Source: Cytobacillus firmus
Lineage (GTDB): Bacteria; Bacillota; Bacilli; Bacillales; Cytobacillaceae
Assembly (NCBI RefSeq): GCF_023715565.1
Contig: NZ_JAMBOJ010000016.1
Span: 20,529 to 84,528, forward strand
Direction of reading: 5' to 3'
Length of the DNA stretch: 64,000 nucleotides
Numbering within the stretch: the stretch's first letter is position 1; the number at the start of each line of letters is the position of its first letter. A model generated the notes under the pieces. That model was not told where the DNA came from. It ran no database searches and worked only from the letters and a program-made list of their open reading frames with translations. Positions 52,352 to 63,028 of the stretch are shown here, piece after piece. Position numbers and translations under genes: made by a program.

Positions 52352-55273
52352 TTGAAAGGGTTTAAACCGTTTATTTTTCTGGCCGCAGCTATAATATTGG
52401 CGGCATCCAATTTTTTATCCCCATTTATGCAAACGATTGCATCGGCCGAAAAAACAACACAAGGGGCCGGTCAGACTACAGCAGTTACCATCCATTATCA
52501 GCCTGAAGAGGGTGAAATGAAGGATTGGAATTTGTGGGTATGGCCTAAGGATGGCGAGGGTCAGGTTTTTGAATTCACAGGTGAAGATGAATTTGGACTT
52601 ATTGCAAAGGTTGTGCTACAAGGTATTCATGATGAAGTTGGTTTTATTGTCCGCACCGACAGCTGGGAGAAAGATGGAGGGGACAGATTCATCAATGTAA
52701 AGAGCGGCATTGAAGAGGTATGGGTGAAAGCAGGCGATGAAAATACATATACATCACCGCCTGATGGTGAGTACAGAGACTTTCCGGCATTTGAACGGGT
52801 AAAGGTAAAACTCCACTACTTTCGATATGACGGAAATTATGAAGGCTGGAATTTATGGACATGGCCAGAAGACAAGGATGGAAAAAGAGTTGAATTTACA
52901 GCAGAAGATGATTTTGGGAAAGTTGCAGAATTTGAGCTTGAAAATCCGGAAGGTATGAAAAAGGCCGGATTTATAGTCAGGAAGAGCACGGAAGGAAATG
53001 ATTGGGCCGGCAAGGAATTTGGTGATCGCTTTATTACAAAGTTCGATGAAAATGGGAATGCGGAAGTTTGGATTGTTCAGGGAACAGAAAGAATTTATTA
53101 CAATCCAGCTTATATTGAAAAAGATCCAAAAATAGTGAATGCTTCTATGGATGCTTTTAATCAGATTACACTTGAAACCAATTTTCCTTTCCAGTGGAGG
53201 GATTGGGAATCCATAATTAATATTGACAATGCCGATATTAAAGAAGTTGTCCCTTATGACGGGAACGAGGAAAACAATTTTACAAATAAAGTAAAAGTGA
53301 TAACAGAAGATAATCTGGATTTTAGACAATCTTACAAAATCTCTGCAAGTTCATTTGGAGAAGCAGAGGTGAAGATTGGGGAGGTTGTCAGATCAAAGGA
53401 ATTTGATGATGCTTTCTATTTTGATGGCAAGCTTGGAAATCAGTATGCGAAAAATCAAACCTCCTTCAGGCTTTGGGCCCCTACAGCAAGTGAAGCATCG
53501 ATTGTGCTTTATGACAGCTGGGATGATCAGACCGCTGAAGAGCTTCCTCTTAAAAGAGGTGAAAAAGGAACCTGGACAACTGTTCTAAAAGGTAATCAAA
53601 ATGGGCTGATTTACAATTATAAAGTCAAAATTGGAGGGGAATGGACAGAAGCGACTGATCCCTATGTCCGGGCTGTAACAGTAAATGGCGACAGGGGCGT
53701 TGTGATGGATATGGAATCTACCGACCCTAAAAAGTGGAATAATCAGAAGCCGAAATTAAAGAATCCAGAGGACTCCATCATTTATGAAGTCCATGTACGG
53801 GACCTTTCAATTCATAAGGACAGCGGCATTAAGCATAAGGGGAAGTTCCTTGGGGCTGCTGAGAAAAGCACCCTAACTTCTAAAGGAGAAAAAACAGGTT
53901 TAAATCATATAAAAGATCTTGGAGTCACACATGTCCAGTTCCTTCCGATTTATGACTACCGGACAGTTGATGAAACAAAACTGAACGAGCCGCAATATAA
54001 TTGGGGCTATGATCCTAAAAACTATAATGTGCCGGAAGGATCGTATTCTACTGATCCTTATGATCCGGCTACAAGAATTACAGAATTAAAGACAATGATT
54101 CAGGAATACCATGATCAGCAACTGCGGGTTGTAATGGATGTCGTGTATAATCATGTGTTTGCTGTAAATGAATCCAGTTTCCATAAGCTTGTTCCAGGCT
54201 ACTATTTCCGCTATAACGAAGATGGAACACTTGCCAATGGCACAGGCGTCGGCAATGATACAGCTTCAGAACGAAAAATGGTGCAGAAATTTATTGTCGA
54301 CTCTGTTGCCTATTGGGCAGAGGAATATAATCTTGATGGATTCCGCTTTGATCTGATGGGCATTCATGACACTGAAACAATGAATAAAGTAAGAAAGGCA
54401 TTGGATACTATTGATCCTACTATCATTATCATAGGGGAGGGATGGGATTTAAACACACCACTGGCAGCTGAAAGAAAGGCCAATCAGAAAAATGCCGAAG
54501 ATATGCCTGGCATTGGCCATTTCAATGATGGCATCCGGGATGGTTTAAAAGGAAGTGTGTTTGATGAACTGGATAAAGGTTTTGTAAATGGCAAACAAGG
54601 TATGGAAAACTTTGTACAGCAAGGAATTGCAGCAGGATTGGATTATCCGGGCACAATGGCCACATACAAAGATCCTGAACAGGTGGTTACGTATGCTGAG
54701 GCACATGATAACCACACTCTTTGGGATAAGCTTGAACTGACCAATCCAGATGCAGGGGAAGAATCAAAAAAGAAAATGCATAAATTGGCTTCTTCCATTA
54801 TACTGACGTCCCAAGGGGTCAGCTTTGTTCATGCAGGCCAGGAATTTATGCGGACAAAATACGGGGATCACAACAGCTATAAATCCCCTGACAGTGTAAA
54901 TCAGTTAGACTGGGACCGACGAACTGAATTCAGCGGGGAAGTAGACTATTTTAAAGGTCTGATTAAGCTCAGAAAGCATTATAAATCCTTTAGAATGACA
55001 ACAGCTGAGGATATTCAATCAAAGCTTAATTTCATTGAGGCCCCGGATAATACGGTGGCCTATAGACTGGATGCAAAAGGCCTGAAGGATAGGGCGAAAG
55101 AGATCGTTGTAATCCATAATGCAAATACAGAACCAGCCATAATTTCACTTCCGGACAAGGGTCCTTGGCATTTACTTTCAGACGGAAAACAGGCTGGGAT
55201 TAAAACACTAAAGATATATCATTCAGAAACAATTGAAGTACCTGCACAAACAAGCTTTATTCTCAAAAGATAA
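52352..55273 (+). CDS. Type I pullulanase, secreted
   Basis: 973 residues, TTG start after AAAGGAGGG. Signal peptide about 1-34 (ending QTIASAEK). Two CBM41 starch-binding modules (about 46-140 and 148-245; both with NLWxWP). Then a linker domain, a CBM48 module (FRLWAPTASEASIVLYD) and the GH13 barrel. The pullulanase type I motif YNWGYDPKNYNVPEGSYST is present. Catalytic residues: D667 in GFRFDLMG, E696 in IIGEGWDL and D786 in AEAHDNHT. Debranches alpha-1,6 links of pullulan and starch outside the cell. CRE upstream. Confidence 0.93.
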   Translation: MKGFKPFIFLAAAIILAASNFLSPFMQTIASAEKTTQGAGQTTAVTIHYQPEEGEMKDWNLWVWPKDGEGQVFEFTGEDEFGLIAKVVLQGIHDEVGFIVRTDSWEKDGGDRFINVKSGIEEVWVKAGDENTYTSPPDGEYRDFPAFERVKVKLHYFRYDGNYEGWNLWTWPEDKDGKRVEFTAEDDFGKVAEFELENPEGMKKAGFIVRKSTEGNDWAGKEFGDRFITKFDENGNAEVWIVQGTERIYYNPAYIEKDPKIVNASMDAFNQITLETNFPFQWRDWESIINIDNADIKEVVPYDGNEENNFTNKVKVITEDNLDFRQSYKISASSFGEAEVKIGEVVRSKEFDDAFYFDGKLGNQYAKNQTSFRLWAPTASEASIVLYDSWDDQTAEELPLKRGEKGTWTTVLKGNQNGLIYNYKVKIGGEWTEATDPYVRAVTVNGDRGVVMDMESTDPKKWNNQKPKLKNPEDSIIYEVHVRDLSIHKDSGIKHKGKFLGAAEKSTLTSKGEKTGLNHIKDLGVTHVQFLPIYDYRTVDETKLNEPQYNWGYDPKNYNVPEGSYSTDPYDPATRITELKTMIQEYHDQQLRVVMDVVYNHVFAVNESSFHKLVPGYYFRYNEDGTLANGTGVGNDTASERKMVQKFIVDSVAYWAEEYNLDGFRFDLMGIHDTETMNKVRKALDTIDPTIIIIGEGWDLNTPLAAERKANQKNAEDMPGIGHFNDGIRDGLKGSVFDELDKGFVNGKQGMENFVQQGIAAGLDYPGTMATYKDPEQVVTYAEAHDNHTLWDKLELTNPDAGEESKKKMHKLASSIILTSQGVSFVHAGQEFMRTKYGDHNSYKSPDSVNQLDWDRRTEFSGEVDYFKGLIKLRKHYKSFRMTTAEDIQSKLNFIEAPDNTVAYRLDAKGLKDRAKEIVVIHNANTEPAIISLPDKGPWHLLSDGKQAGIKTLKIYHSETIEVPAQTSFILKR

Positions 55274-55441
55274 GTAAAGGAGGAGAATCCTGTAAGGGGT
55301 TCTTCTTTTTATTTAGCGCAACACGATTGTTTTAAAAATTTCATAACAATAAAGGTATTTTAACTCCCTTTGCTAAATTTTTAGGTTAATATTAAAATAG
55401 ATGTCTATATTTTGTTCTTACAACACAAAGGGAGCTAAAGT

Positions 55442-57604
55442 ATGAAACTGATTATCGCGGAAAAACCCGATCAGGGTATGACGCTGGCTTCTATTTTTAA
55501 AATGAGGAAACACCAGGGATATATTGAGATCTTTCCAAATGATATATTCCCCCAGGGGGCTCATGTTACCTGGGCTATAGGCCACCTATGCCAGCTGTCT
55601 GCCCCTGAAAAATACAAAAAGGACTGGAAAAAATGGTCATTGGACACATTGCCGATCATTCCGGAGCAATTTCAATATGAAGTGACAAAGGATAAAGCAA
55701 AGCAATTTAATATAATCAAACAGCTTGCTTCTAATCCTGATTTAACAGAAATTATCCATGCGGGCGATGCAGGGAGAGAAGGAGAGCTTATCATCCGGAA
55801 CATTCTTAGGCTTACCGGTTCTGGAGTGCCCATGAAAAGACTCTGGATTTCTTCTTTGACTCCTAAAGCCATAAAGGAAGGGTTCCTTGCCCTGCTGGAT
55901 GAAAGTGACACAAGGAACTTATATTATGAAGCCTATACGAGAGCATGTGCCGACTGGGTCGTTGGGATGAATGCTTCGCGTTTATACAGCCTTCTTCTGC
56001 AGCAGCAAGGGTTCTCAGATGTTTTTTCTGTAGGAAGGGTTCAGACCCCAACTCTTGCATTAATCGTAAAAAGAGAGCAGGAGATTCAGAATTTTGTTTC
56101 CGAACCTTTCTGGGAGGTAAATGCACAATTTAAAGTGAACGGGAAAAAATATACCGGCAAGTGGGAAAAAGATGGTGAGACCAGAATTAAGACCAAAGAG
56201 CTTGCCGAAAAGATTGCTGCATTTTGCAGAGATAAAGAGGCACAGGTGGAAGATGTGCAGGCTGAAAAAAAAGAATTCCTGCCGCCGATGCTTTATAATC
56301 TTTCGGCCTTGCAGGCGGAAACCAACCGCAGGTTCAAGTTCCCGCCTAAAAAAACACTTGATGTTCTGCAGAAGCTTTATCAAAAAGGAATCGTATCATA
56401 TCCCCGTTCGGACTCCAGGCATGTAACAGAAGGAGAAGCGGAAATGTTTCCGGAAATCCTCAGAAAAATGGAATCAAAAGAGGAGTATAAGGAATTTTTC
56501 CCTCTGCCTATAAGCTCCATATTGCAGAATAAACGGTATGTGAATGACAAAAAGGTAACGGATCATTATGCCATTATTCCGACGGAGCAGGTGCCGGATC
56601 TCGGAAGACTGTCACAGGATGAAAAAATTCTCTATGATCTGATCGTGAGGAGCTTAATAGCTGCACATTATGGAAAAGCTGTATCAGAATATACAACTAT
56701 AAAAACCCTTGTTGATGGAAGAGCTTTGTTCCTTTCTAAGGGAAAAGTACAGCTTGAAGAGGGCTGGAGAAAAGTGATTCCTCAGCAGGAGAAGGAAAAG
56801 GAACCGACTCTGCCTTTATTGCAGGCAGGCGACCAGGGAACAGTGTTAAAGGCCGATGTAAAAGAAAGTAAAACCCAGCCGCCCAAAAGGTATACCGAAG
56901 GCCAGCTGATTACACTCATGAAATCGGCCGGGAAACAGATCGAGGATAAGGAACTCGAGAAGGTTTTGATGAAAACAGAAGGCCTGGGAACGGAAGCCAC
57001 AAGAGCGGGAATCATTACTATGCTGAAGGAGCGCAAATACATTGATATTAAGAAGAATCTTGTATATGCAAACTCAAAAGCAAAAATCCTCATAGAAGCA
57101 ATAGGAACAGAGATACTTGCTTCCCCTGAAATGACTGCCAAATGGGAACAGCGGCTGAAGGACATTTCCGATGGGCAGGCATCCCCGAAACAATTCATGG
57201 AGCAGACCAATAAAATGGTTGGCCATTTGATCTCTGCTTCCATTGAAAATGCAGGAAAGTGGGCATTCTCAGAAGATGACAAAGAGGGATTTATCCCTGG
57301 GAAATTCAAACAAAAAAGATCAGCCAATCTGGGAAAATGCATGCTGTGTGATGGTAAAGTTGTGGATAAAGGAAACTTCTATGGCTGCTCCAATTATAAT
57401 AAAACCAAATGCACTTTCACTATTTCTAAAAGCATTATGGGCAAGACAATAACTCAAAAACTGCTCAAACAGCTATTAAAGGATGGAGAAACAGAATTAG
57501 TCGAAGGATTTACAAGTAAAGGAAAAGAGAAAACATTTTCTGCTAAATTATCCTGGGACCGGCAGGAAAACAGAGTTAAATTTCTCTTCCCGCAAAAGGC
57601 CTGA
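55442..57604 (+). CDS. topB: DNA topoisomerase III
   Basis: 720 residues (B. subtilis TopB about 727). Toprim start MKLIIAEKPDQGMTLASIFK and AGDAGREGELIIRNIL; active-site Tyr320 in SYPRSDSRHV; GRVQTPTLALIVKREQEI. A C-terminal zinc knuckle (GKCMLCDGKVVDKGNFYGCS ... KCTF) binds DNA. Decatenates DNA in replication and recombination. AAAGGGAG before ATG. Confidence 0.94.
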   Translation: MKLIIAEKPDQGMTLASIFKMRKHQGYIEIFPNDIFPQGAHVTWAIGHLCQLSAPEKYKKDWKKWSLDTLPIIPEQFQYEVTKDKAKQFNIIKQLASNPDLTEIIHAGDAGREGELIIRNILRLTGSGVPMKRLWISSLTPKAIKEGFLALLDESDTRNLYYEAYTRACADWVVGMNASRLYSLLLQQQGFSDVFSVGRVQTPTLALIVKREQEIQNFVSEPFWEVNAQFKVNGKKYTGKWEKDGETRIKTKELAEKIAAFCRDKEAQVEDVQAEKKEFLPPMLYNLSALQAETNRRFKFPPKKTLDVLQKLYQKGIVSYPRSDSRHVTEGEAEMFPEILRKMESKEEYKEFFPLPISSILQNKRYVNDKKVTDHYAIIPTEQVPDLGRLSQDEKILYDLIVRSLIAAHYGKAVSEYTTIKTLVDGRALFLSKGKVQLEEGWRKVIPQQEKEKEPTLPLLQAGDQGTVLKADVKESKTQPPKRYTEGQLITLMKSAGKQIEDKELEKVLMKTEGLGTEATRAGIITMLKERKYIDIKKNLVYANSKAKILIEAIGTEILASPEMTAKWEQRLKDISDGQASPKQFMEQTNKMVGHLISASIENAGKWAFSEDDKEGFIPGKFKQKRSANLGKCMLCDGKVVDKGNFYGCSNYNKTKCTFTISKSIMGKTITQKLLKQLLKDGETELVEGFTSKGKEKTFSAKLSWDRQENRVKFLFPQKA

Positions 57605-57725
57605 ATATGCCTGATGCAGTATATTTCCTTGTCTCCATTTTCCAACTGTAGTAAAATCGTTAAAGTCTAATATTTATTTAAGAAAGATATAAAGTGAACA
57701 TGCGCTCTGCGCTTTTCTAAAATAG

Positions 57726-57849
57726 TTGTCTAGCTCCGAGCGCCATCGGCTCGAGGTCTTAAGCCAATCGCTTCTGAAGGCAAAAAACGCCTTCTGCCAG
57801 CGCTTGTCTTAAGCAGGTCGCCGAAAGGCAGGCGCTCTGCGCTTTTCTA
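57726..57849 (+). repeat. AGCTCCAGCGCC-type repeat in the mntR leader
   Basis: TGTCTAGCTCCGAGCGCC ... GGCGCTCTGCGCTTTTCTA with an internal AAGGCAAAAAACGCCTT hairpin. A tail fragment GCGCTCTGCGCTTTTCTA repeats at 57702-57719 just before it. It ends 19 bases ahead of mntR. With copy 22457 it is the second one placed directly before an RBS. It lies within the 264-base gap between topB and mntR. Confidence 0.75.
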
Positions 57850-57868
57850 ATTGGCAGGAGGTTGCGTA

Positions 57869-58294
57869 ATGCCAACACCAAGTATGGAAGATTACATTGA
57901 ACAAATATATATGTTAATTGAAGATAAAGGATATGCGAGGGTTTCTGATATTGCCGAGGCTCTTTCTGTGCATCCATCATCTGTGACAAAAATGGTTCAG
58001 AAGTTGGATAAAGATGAGTATCTTGTTTATGAAAAATACCGCGGGCTTATATTAACGCCAAAAGGGAAAAAAATCGGCAAGAGACTCGTGTATCGGCATG
58101 AACTTTTAGAACAGCTCCTGCGTATCATTGGAGTCAAAGAAGAAAACATTTATGAAGATGTGGAAGGCATCGAACATCACCTGAGCTGGGATGCTATCGA
58201 CCGGGTTGGCGACCTGGTTCAATTTTTTGAAGAAGATGACAGCCGAATCGGAGTACTTAGGGAAATTCAGCGTAAAAATGAAGAAGAACAGTAA
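57869..58294 (+). CDS. mntR: Manganese-responsive repressor MntR
   Basis: 141 residues, DtxR/MntR family. Winged HTH ([20 protein letters not shown]) at about 20-45 and metal-site residues D8, E11 in [10 protein letters not shown] plus the His/Glu cluster in [10 protein letters not shown] and EGIEHHLSW. With Mn2+ bound it represses Mn uptake genes. GGAGG ahead of ATG 57869; no mntH-type target is in this window. Confidence 0.93.
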   Translation: MPTPSMEDYIEQIYMLIEDKGYARVSDIAEALSVHPSSVTKMVQKLDKDEYLVYEKYRGLILTPKGKKIGKRLVYRHELLEQLLRIIGVKEENIYEDVEGIEHHLSWDAIDRVGDLVQFFEEDDSRIGVLREIQRKNEEEQ

Positions 58295-58323
58295 AAACCT
58301 GACTGCTATGAGTCAGGTTTTTT
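58295..58323. terminator. mntR terminator
   Basis: AAACCTGACT / AGTCAGGTTT stem, T-run following. Confidence 0.87.
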
Positions 58324-58335
58324 CATGTTGCAATA

Positions 58336-58554
58336 TTAATAGAGGCTTGGAAAGTCATCAAAAGATGGCGCATCGGAAGGATTCAGCTGCATAGAGCCAT
58401 CTTCGTTTTCATAAATATGGATACCCTCAATCCCACCGTTCTCAGCCTCCATTAGTGCTTTGCGATAAGAAATAATCCGTCCTCCGGAAGTCTGGAATGA
58501 AATTATTTCACCCCTATTGTTGCGGTAGACTGCTGTCAGCTGCTCGCCGTTCAT
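58336..58554 (-). CDS. DUF3892-like small protein
   Basis: 72 residues. QLTAVYRNNRGEIISFQTSG and GGIEGIHIYENEDGSMQLNP match the DUF3892 pattern (small beta-rich protein, function unknown). AAGGAGAG before the ATG; convergent with mntR. Confidence 0.75.
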   Translation of the reverse strand: MNGEQLTAVYRNNRGEIISFQTSGGRIISYRKALMEAENGGIEGIHIYENEDGSMQLNPSDAPSFDDFPSLY

Positions 58555-58698
58555 ACAAAACTCTCCTTATTCATTTTCTATCACTATTGTTGACGGTTTT
58601 AACAGTTAATAATCAGAGGTATTTTTGTGAATCTTAGCGAATTTAAAATATTGGGAACTTTTTTATTGCACAATCGTATTCATAAACGGAGGGATAAA

Positions 58699-59391
58699 AT
58701 GAGCACTTTTAATTGGTCTGCAGAAGCAGAGAAGCTGTGGGATAATAATTCGAAATCATGGAATGCAAAAAGCAGGGCAATGTGGGAGGAAGGAAGCCGA
58801 AAGGATATCATCTCTTTCTTCGAAAAGCATGTCAAAAAAGGATCTGCTGTTTGTGATCTTGGTTGCGGGGATGGTTACGGTTCATACAAGCTTGCTTTGG
58901 CTGGCTATAAAGTTACTGGGATTGATGTCTCAGAAGAGATGATACATAAAGCTGAAAAGTTAAACGCAGAAACTGATGCGGTTTTTAAGAAAGAAGACAT
59001 CTCAAATCTTTCTCTTGGGGAAAATGGGTTCGATGCGATTCTTGCCATTAATTCATTGGAATGGACTGAAAGCCCGCTGGATGTTTTACAGGAAATTCGG
59101 CGAATTGTTAAGCCGGGCGGAAGGGCGTGTATAGGGATTCTTGGCCCCACAGCCGCCCCCCGTGCTAACAGCTACCGCAGGCTATATAAGGAAAAAGTTA
59201 TCTGCAATACCATGATGCCGTGGGAATTTGAACAGCTTGCATATGAAAACGACTGGACCAAGATTGATGAACTGGGTGTTTATAAAAAAGCATCAGAGCA
59301 GCTTTCAAAAGGCTCGCTGACTGATGAGCTAAAGCAATCATTATCTTTTATGTGGCTCTTTATGCTTGAAAACGGAGAAAAGAAAGGATGA
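58699..59391 (+). CDS. Class I SAM-dependent methyltransferase
   Basis: 230 residues. Motif I VCDLGCGDGYGSYKLA near residue 51, motif II TGIDVSEEMI, and post-motif VKPGGRACIGI. Substrate unknown (UbiE/YqeM-like group). ATG 58699 with CGGAGGGAT; earlier in-frame starts lack an RBS. Only eight bases separate it from the AIM24 gene. Confidence 0.87.
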   Translation: MSTFNWSAEAEKLWDNNSKSWNAKSRAMWEEGSRKDIISFFEKHVKKGSAVCDLGCGDGYGSYKLALAGYKVTGIDVSEEMIHKAEKLNAETDAVFKKEDISNLSLGENGFDAILAINSLEWTESPLDVLQEIRRIVKPGGRACIGILGPTAAPRANSYRRLYKEKVICNTMMPWEFEQLAYENDWTKIDELGVYKKASEQLSKGSLTDELKQSLSFMWLFMLENGEKKG

Positions 59392-59398
59392 AAAGAGA

Positions 59399-60091
59399 AT
59401 GAGCAGATATTCAATTGAAGAGTTTGTAAATCAGACGAAACAGCAGGATAAAGGGGAAGGGCTGTTTGAACTGGAAACACCAAGGATGCTCGAAATCAAT
59501 TTAATGAGCCAGGTTTGGGCTAAAGCAGGCGGGATGGTTTCTTACCGCGGCCAGATAAAATTCGAGCGCGAAGGAATTCTTGAGCACGGCTTAGGAAAGA
59601 TGTTCAAAAAGGCACTTACTGGAGAAGGCACCGCCTTAATGAAAGCAACAGGGAACGGAAAGCTGTACCTTGCAGACCAGGGGAAAAAGATTTCAATCCT
59701 GAATCTTGAAGGGGATTCCATCTTTGTAAATGGGAATGATCTCCTTGCATTTGAGCCTTCCATCAGCTGGGATATTAAATTAATGAAAAGGATGGCAGGC
59801 ATGCTTGCAGGCGGCTTGTTCAATGTCCGTTTAGAAGGGACGGGAATGGTGGCTATTACTTCTCACTATGAGCCCCTGACACTTTTAGTTACTCCTGATA
59901 ATCCCGTATATACCGACCCAAATGCGACAGTGGCATGGTCAGGGTCGCTGCAGCCGGAATTCGTAACAGATATCTCTCTTAAAACGTTTCTGGGAAGAGG
60001 GAGCGGAGAGTCGATCCAGATGAAGTTTTCAGGCAGAGGCTTTGTAGTGGTTCAGCCATTCGAAGAAGTGTATTATACCCAGCAATCATAA
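59399..60091 (+). CDS. AIM24 family protein (DUF124)
   Basis: 230 residues, all-beta fold. VWAKAGGMVSYRGQIKFER, GTALMKATGNGKLYLADQG and GSLQPEFVTDI are characteristic of bacterial AIM24/TRAP-like proteins; function poorly known. Likely co-transcribed with the methyltransferase gene. Confidence 0.87.
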   Translation: MSRYSIEEFVNQTKQQDKGEGLFELETPRMLEINLMSQVWAKAGGMVSYRGQIKFEREGILEHGLGKMFKKALTGEGTALMKATGNGKLYLADQGKKISILNLEGDSIFVNGNDLLAFEPSISWDIKLMKRMAGMLAGGLFNVRLEGTGMVAITSHYEPLTLLVTPDNPVYTDPNATVAWSGSLQPEFVTDISLKTFLGRGSGESIQMKFSGRGFVVVQPFEEVYYTQQS

Positions 60092-60149
60092 GGAATAGCG
60101 GAAGTGCTTCAATTACATGTCTCTTGAAAATATTTAAATTCTATAAAAT

Positions 60150-60198
60150 GAAAAAGCCGTTTTTGAGAGTAGGAAACTCTGCAAAAAATCGGCTTTTC
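60150..60198. terminator. Terminator between AIM24 gene and metA
   Basis: Long interrupted stem AAAAAGCCG ... CGGCTTTT with inner GAGAGT/ACTCT pairing. Confidence 0.8.
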
Positions 60199-60240
60199 AT
60201 GTTTTCGGCTGCATCTTAAGTTACTGCGCTCACTGCATGA

Positions 60241-61149
60241 TTAATCCCATTCATAAGGTGTCTCCTGGTATACATAGTAGTTCAGCCAGTTGGAAAACAT
60301 TAAATGGGCATGTGACCGCCATATATTATGGGGTCTTCTGCCGGGATCATCATTCGGAAAGTAGTGTTTTGGCACGGGAACCTGCAGACCTCTGCTTCTG
60401 TCTCTGGTGTATTCTTCTGCGAGTGTGCCAGCTTCATATTCGAGATGGCCAGTTACCATGATTTGTCTGCCACCGTTAGCGCTCATGATGAAAGGACCCG
60501 CCTCCTCAGAAGAGGAAAGAAGCTTCACTTCCGGGTGTTTCTGCAGCTGCTCTTTATAAACATCTGTATTTCGTGAATGTGGAGCAAAATAGATATCGTC
60601 AAAACCTCTCAGCAATTTTTCGCTTCTATCATGAACTTCATGGAGATAAACACCGGAGCATTTCTCAGGCAGCTCATATTTTCCGATCCCAAAGTGATAG
60701 AATAAGGCTGCCTGTGCTCCCCAGCATATATGCAGAGTGGAGGTAACATTGGTTTTTGTCCACTCCATGATTACAGTTAACTCTTCCCAATAGTCAACCT
60801 CTTTAAAGTCTAGAAGCTCTACAGGAGCCCCAGTAATAATCATTCCGTCAAACTTTCTTTTTTGAACCTGCTCAAACGTCGTATAGAATTGTTCGAGATG
60901 CAGGGGACTGGTATTTTTTGATTGATGAGTGGCAGTTTTTAAAAATGAGATGTTTACCTGTAAAGGTGTATTTCCAAGTAGCCTTAAAAGATGAGCTTCC
61001 GTTTTTTCTTTCTCAGGCATCAAATTCAGGATGAGGATATTTAATGGGCGAATATCCTGTTGTTTGGCACGGTCCTCATCCATGATAAATATATTTTCTT
61101 CCTCTAAAATCTCCCTGGCAGGAAGCAGCTTAGGAATTTTTATCGGCAA
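60241..61149 (-). CDS. metA: Homoserine O-acetyltransferase, MetA family
   Basis: 302 residues. Catalytic Cys in [13 protein letters not shown]; His/Glu in [26 protein letters not shown] has Glu where E. coli MetA has Gly111. In the family this Glu selects acetyl-CoA rather than succinyl-CoA. It ends [12 protein letters not shown] like B. subtilis MetA. TTG 61149 (GGGAGATGA ahead, MPIKIP start) is preferred to the upstream TTG 61176. First committed step of methionine synthesis. Confidence 0.92.
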   Translation of the reverse strand: MPIKIPKLLPAREILEEENIFIMDEDRAKQQDIRPLNILILNLMPEKEKTEAHLLRLLGNTPLQVNISFLKTATHQSKNTSPLHLEQFYTTFEQVQKRKFDGMIITGAPVELLDFKEVDYWEELTVIMEWTKTNVTSTLHICWGAQAALFYHFGIGKYELPEKCSGVYLHEVHDRSEKLLRGFDDIYFAPHSRNTDVYKEQLQKHPEVKLLSSSEEAGPFIMSANGGRQIMVTGHLEYEAGTLAEEYTRDRSRGLQVPVPKHYFPNDDPGRRPHNIWRSHAHLMFSNWLNYYVYQETPYEWD

Positions 61150-61184
61150 GTGATCATCTCCCTGTAAAAAAATCAATTAAACTT

Positions 61185-61213
61185 ATTATAAAGACGATTC
61201 AAAATTGTATCAA
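61185..61213 (-). promoter_or_regulatory. metA promoter
   Basis: On the minus strand TTGATA (61213-61208), 17 bases, TATAAT (61190-61185). No S-box or T-box leader fits between it and metA. Confidence 0.7.
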
Positions 61214-61328
61214 TGCTTTACTGTGTGAAAATGGGAAATTATCAAAAGTAATTGGCAATATTTCGTTTTAGTGATGGTACAATATAGCTGTAAGGAACCT
61301 ATACATATTGGATTCTGGGGGTATTAAA

Positions 61329-63017
61329 ATGAATGTGAAACCAATCGTGAAATCAGACATTGAAATTGCTCAGGCATCAAAAATGAAACCCATTACGGAA
61401 ATAGCTGAAAAACTAGGCCTCATTGAGGATGATCTGGAGCTGTTCGGCAAGTTTAAAGCAAAAATATCCGCAGCAGCCTTAAAAAAAATAAGTACGAATG
61501 AAAGCGGTAAAATAATTCTTGTCACTTCCATTAATCCAACACCTGCAGGTGAAGGGAAGTCCACGGTAACAGTCGGACTTGCCGATGCTTTTAACAGACT
61601 TGGCAAAAACGCTATGGTCGCCATAAGGGAGCCTTCCCTGGGGCCGACAATGGGAATTAAAGGCGGTGCAGCTGGCGGGGGGTATTCTCAGGTTATGCCA
61701 ATGGAAGATATCAATCTGCATTTTACCGGCGATCTTCATGCAATCACAACAGCCAATAATGCCTTGGCTGCCCTGATTGATAATCACCTCCAACAGGGGA
61801 ATCCGTTAAATATTGACCAGAGGAGAATTGTATGGAAGCGAGCTCTGGATTTGAACGACCGTGCTTTAAGGAAAATCGTGATTGGCTTGGGGGGACCTGT
61901 ACAGGGTGTTCCGAGGGAGGATGGCTTTGATATTACTGTGGCTTCAGAAATTATGGCCGTTTTATGCCTTGCATCTAATCTGCAGAACCTGAAGGTAAGA
62001 CTGGGAAAAATGGTTATTGCCTACAATTATGATAAACAGCCTGTAACAGTGAGTGATCTTGGAGTAGAAGGCGCTCTTACTCTCCTTCTTAAAGAAGCAG
62101 TCAAACCTAATCTGGTACAGACTTTAGAACATACACCTGCATTGGTCCATGGCGGCCCATTTGCCAATATCGCTCATGGCTGCAACAGTGTAATTGCAAC
62201 TTCCGCAGCATCCAAGCTCGCTGATTATGTAGTGACAGAAGCCGGTTTTGGTGCGGATCTTGGCGCTGAAAAGTTTCTGAATATTAAAGCCAGAAACGAA
62301 GGCATTAATCCTGAAGCAGTGGTTATTGTCGCCACAATTCGTGCTTTAAAAATGCATGGAGGCTTGTCAAAGGCTGAATTGGGCAGGGAAGATACTGAAG
62401 CACTTACCAAAGGCTTTGCTAATTTAAGAAAGCATGTTGAGACAGTTAAAAGCTTTGGGCTTCCGTATGTAGTGGCCATTAATCGGTTTATATCAGATAG
62501 CGAGAATGAAATTGCAACCCTTAAAGAGCTTTGCGGTGAGGCAGGTATGGCAGTAGCCCTGACAGAGGTTTGGGAAAAAGGCGGGCAGGGCGGAATTGAG
62601 CTTGCAGAGAAGCTGCTGGAAATTTTGGACCAAAACACAGCGAAGTTCAATCATCTTTATGATTTATCACTGCCTCTTGAAGAGAAAATTTTAACAGTAG
62701 CTCAGAAGGTTTATGGAGCTGAGAATGTTGAATACTCAACCAAAGCTAAAAAGCAGATTAAAGACTTTGAAAACTTTGGCTGGGATGTTCTGCCGGTTTG
62801 TATGGCTAAAACACAATATTCTTTATCTGATGATCCTTCCAAACTGGGAAGGCCGTCCAATTTTACCATTACAATTCGTGAGCTGAAACCATCTATTGGT
62901 GCAGGATTTATTGTAGCACTCACCGGTGATGTGATGACTATGCCCGGCTTGCCTAAAGCCCCTTCAGCCATGAACATGGATGTAGATGAGGATGGAAATG
63001 CAGTCGGCCTATTCTAA
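61329..63017 (+). CDS. fhs: Formate-tetrahydrofolate ligase
   Basis: 562 residues. P-loop [19 protein letters not shown] near 70 and [20 protein letters not shown], the FTHFS signatures, plus the C-terminal [16 protein letters not shown]. Makes 10-formyl-THF from formate, ATP and THF. TGGGGG before ATG 61329; the upstream in-frame ATG is too near the preceding leader. Confidence 0.95.
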   Translation: MNVKPIVKSDIEIAQASKMKPITEIAEKLGLIEDDLELFGKFKAKISAAALKKISTNESGKIILVTSINPTPAGEGKSTVTVGLADAFNRLGKNAMVAIREPSLGPTMGIKGGAAGGGYSQVMPMEDINLHFTGDLHAITTANNALAALIDNHLQQGNPLNIDQRRIVWKRALDLNDRALRKIVIGLGGPVQGVPREDGFDITVASEIMAVLCLASNLQNLKVRLGKMVIAYNYDKQPVTVSDLGVEGALTLLLKEAVKPNLVQTLEHTPALVHGGPFANIAHGCNSVIATSAASKLADYVVTEAGFGADLGAEKFLNIKARNEGINPEAVVIVATIRALKMHGGLSKAELGREDTEALTKGFANLRKHVETVKSFGLPYVVAINRFISDSENEIATLKELCGEAGMAVALTEVWEKGGQGGIELAEKLLEILDQNTAKFNHLYDLSLPLEEKILTVAQKVYGAENVEYSTKAKKQIKDFENFGWDVLPVCMAKTQYSLSDDPSKLGRPSNFTITIRELKPSIGAGFIVALTGDVMTMPGLPKAPSAMNMDVDEDGNAVGLF

Positions 63018-63028
63018 GGGGGATAACC

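Noticed and set aside
61150..61328. S-box or T-box leader for metA/fhs
   Set aside because: The metA promoter lies only about 30 bases upstream of the start, and no SAM or T-box core sequences were found on either strand.
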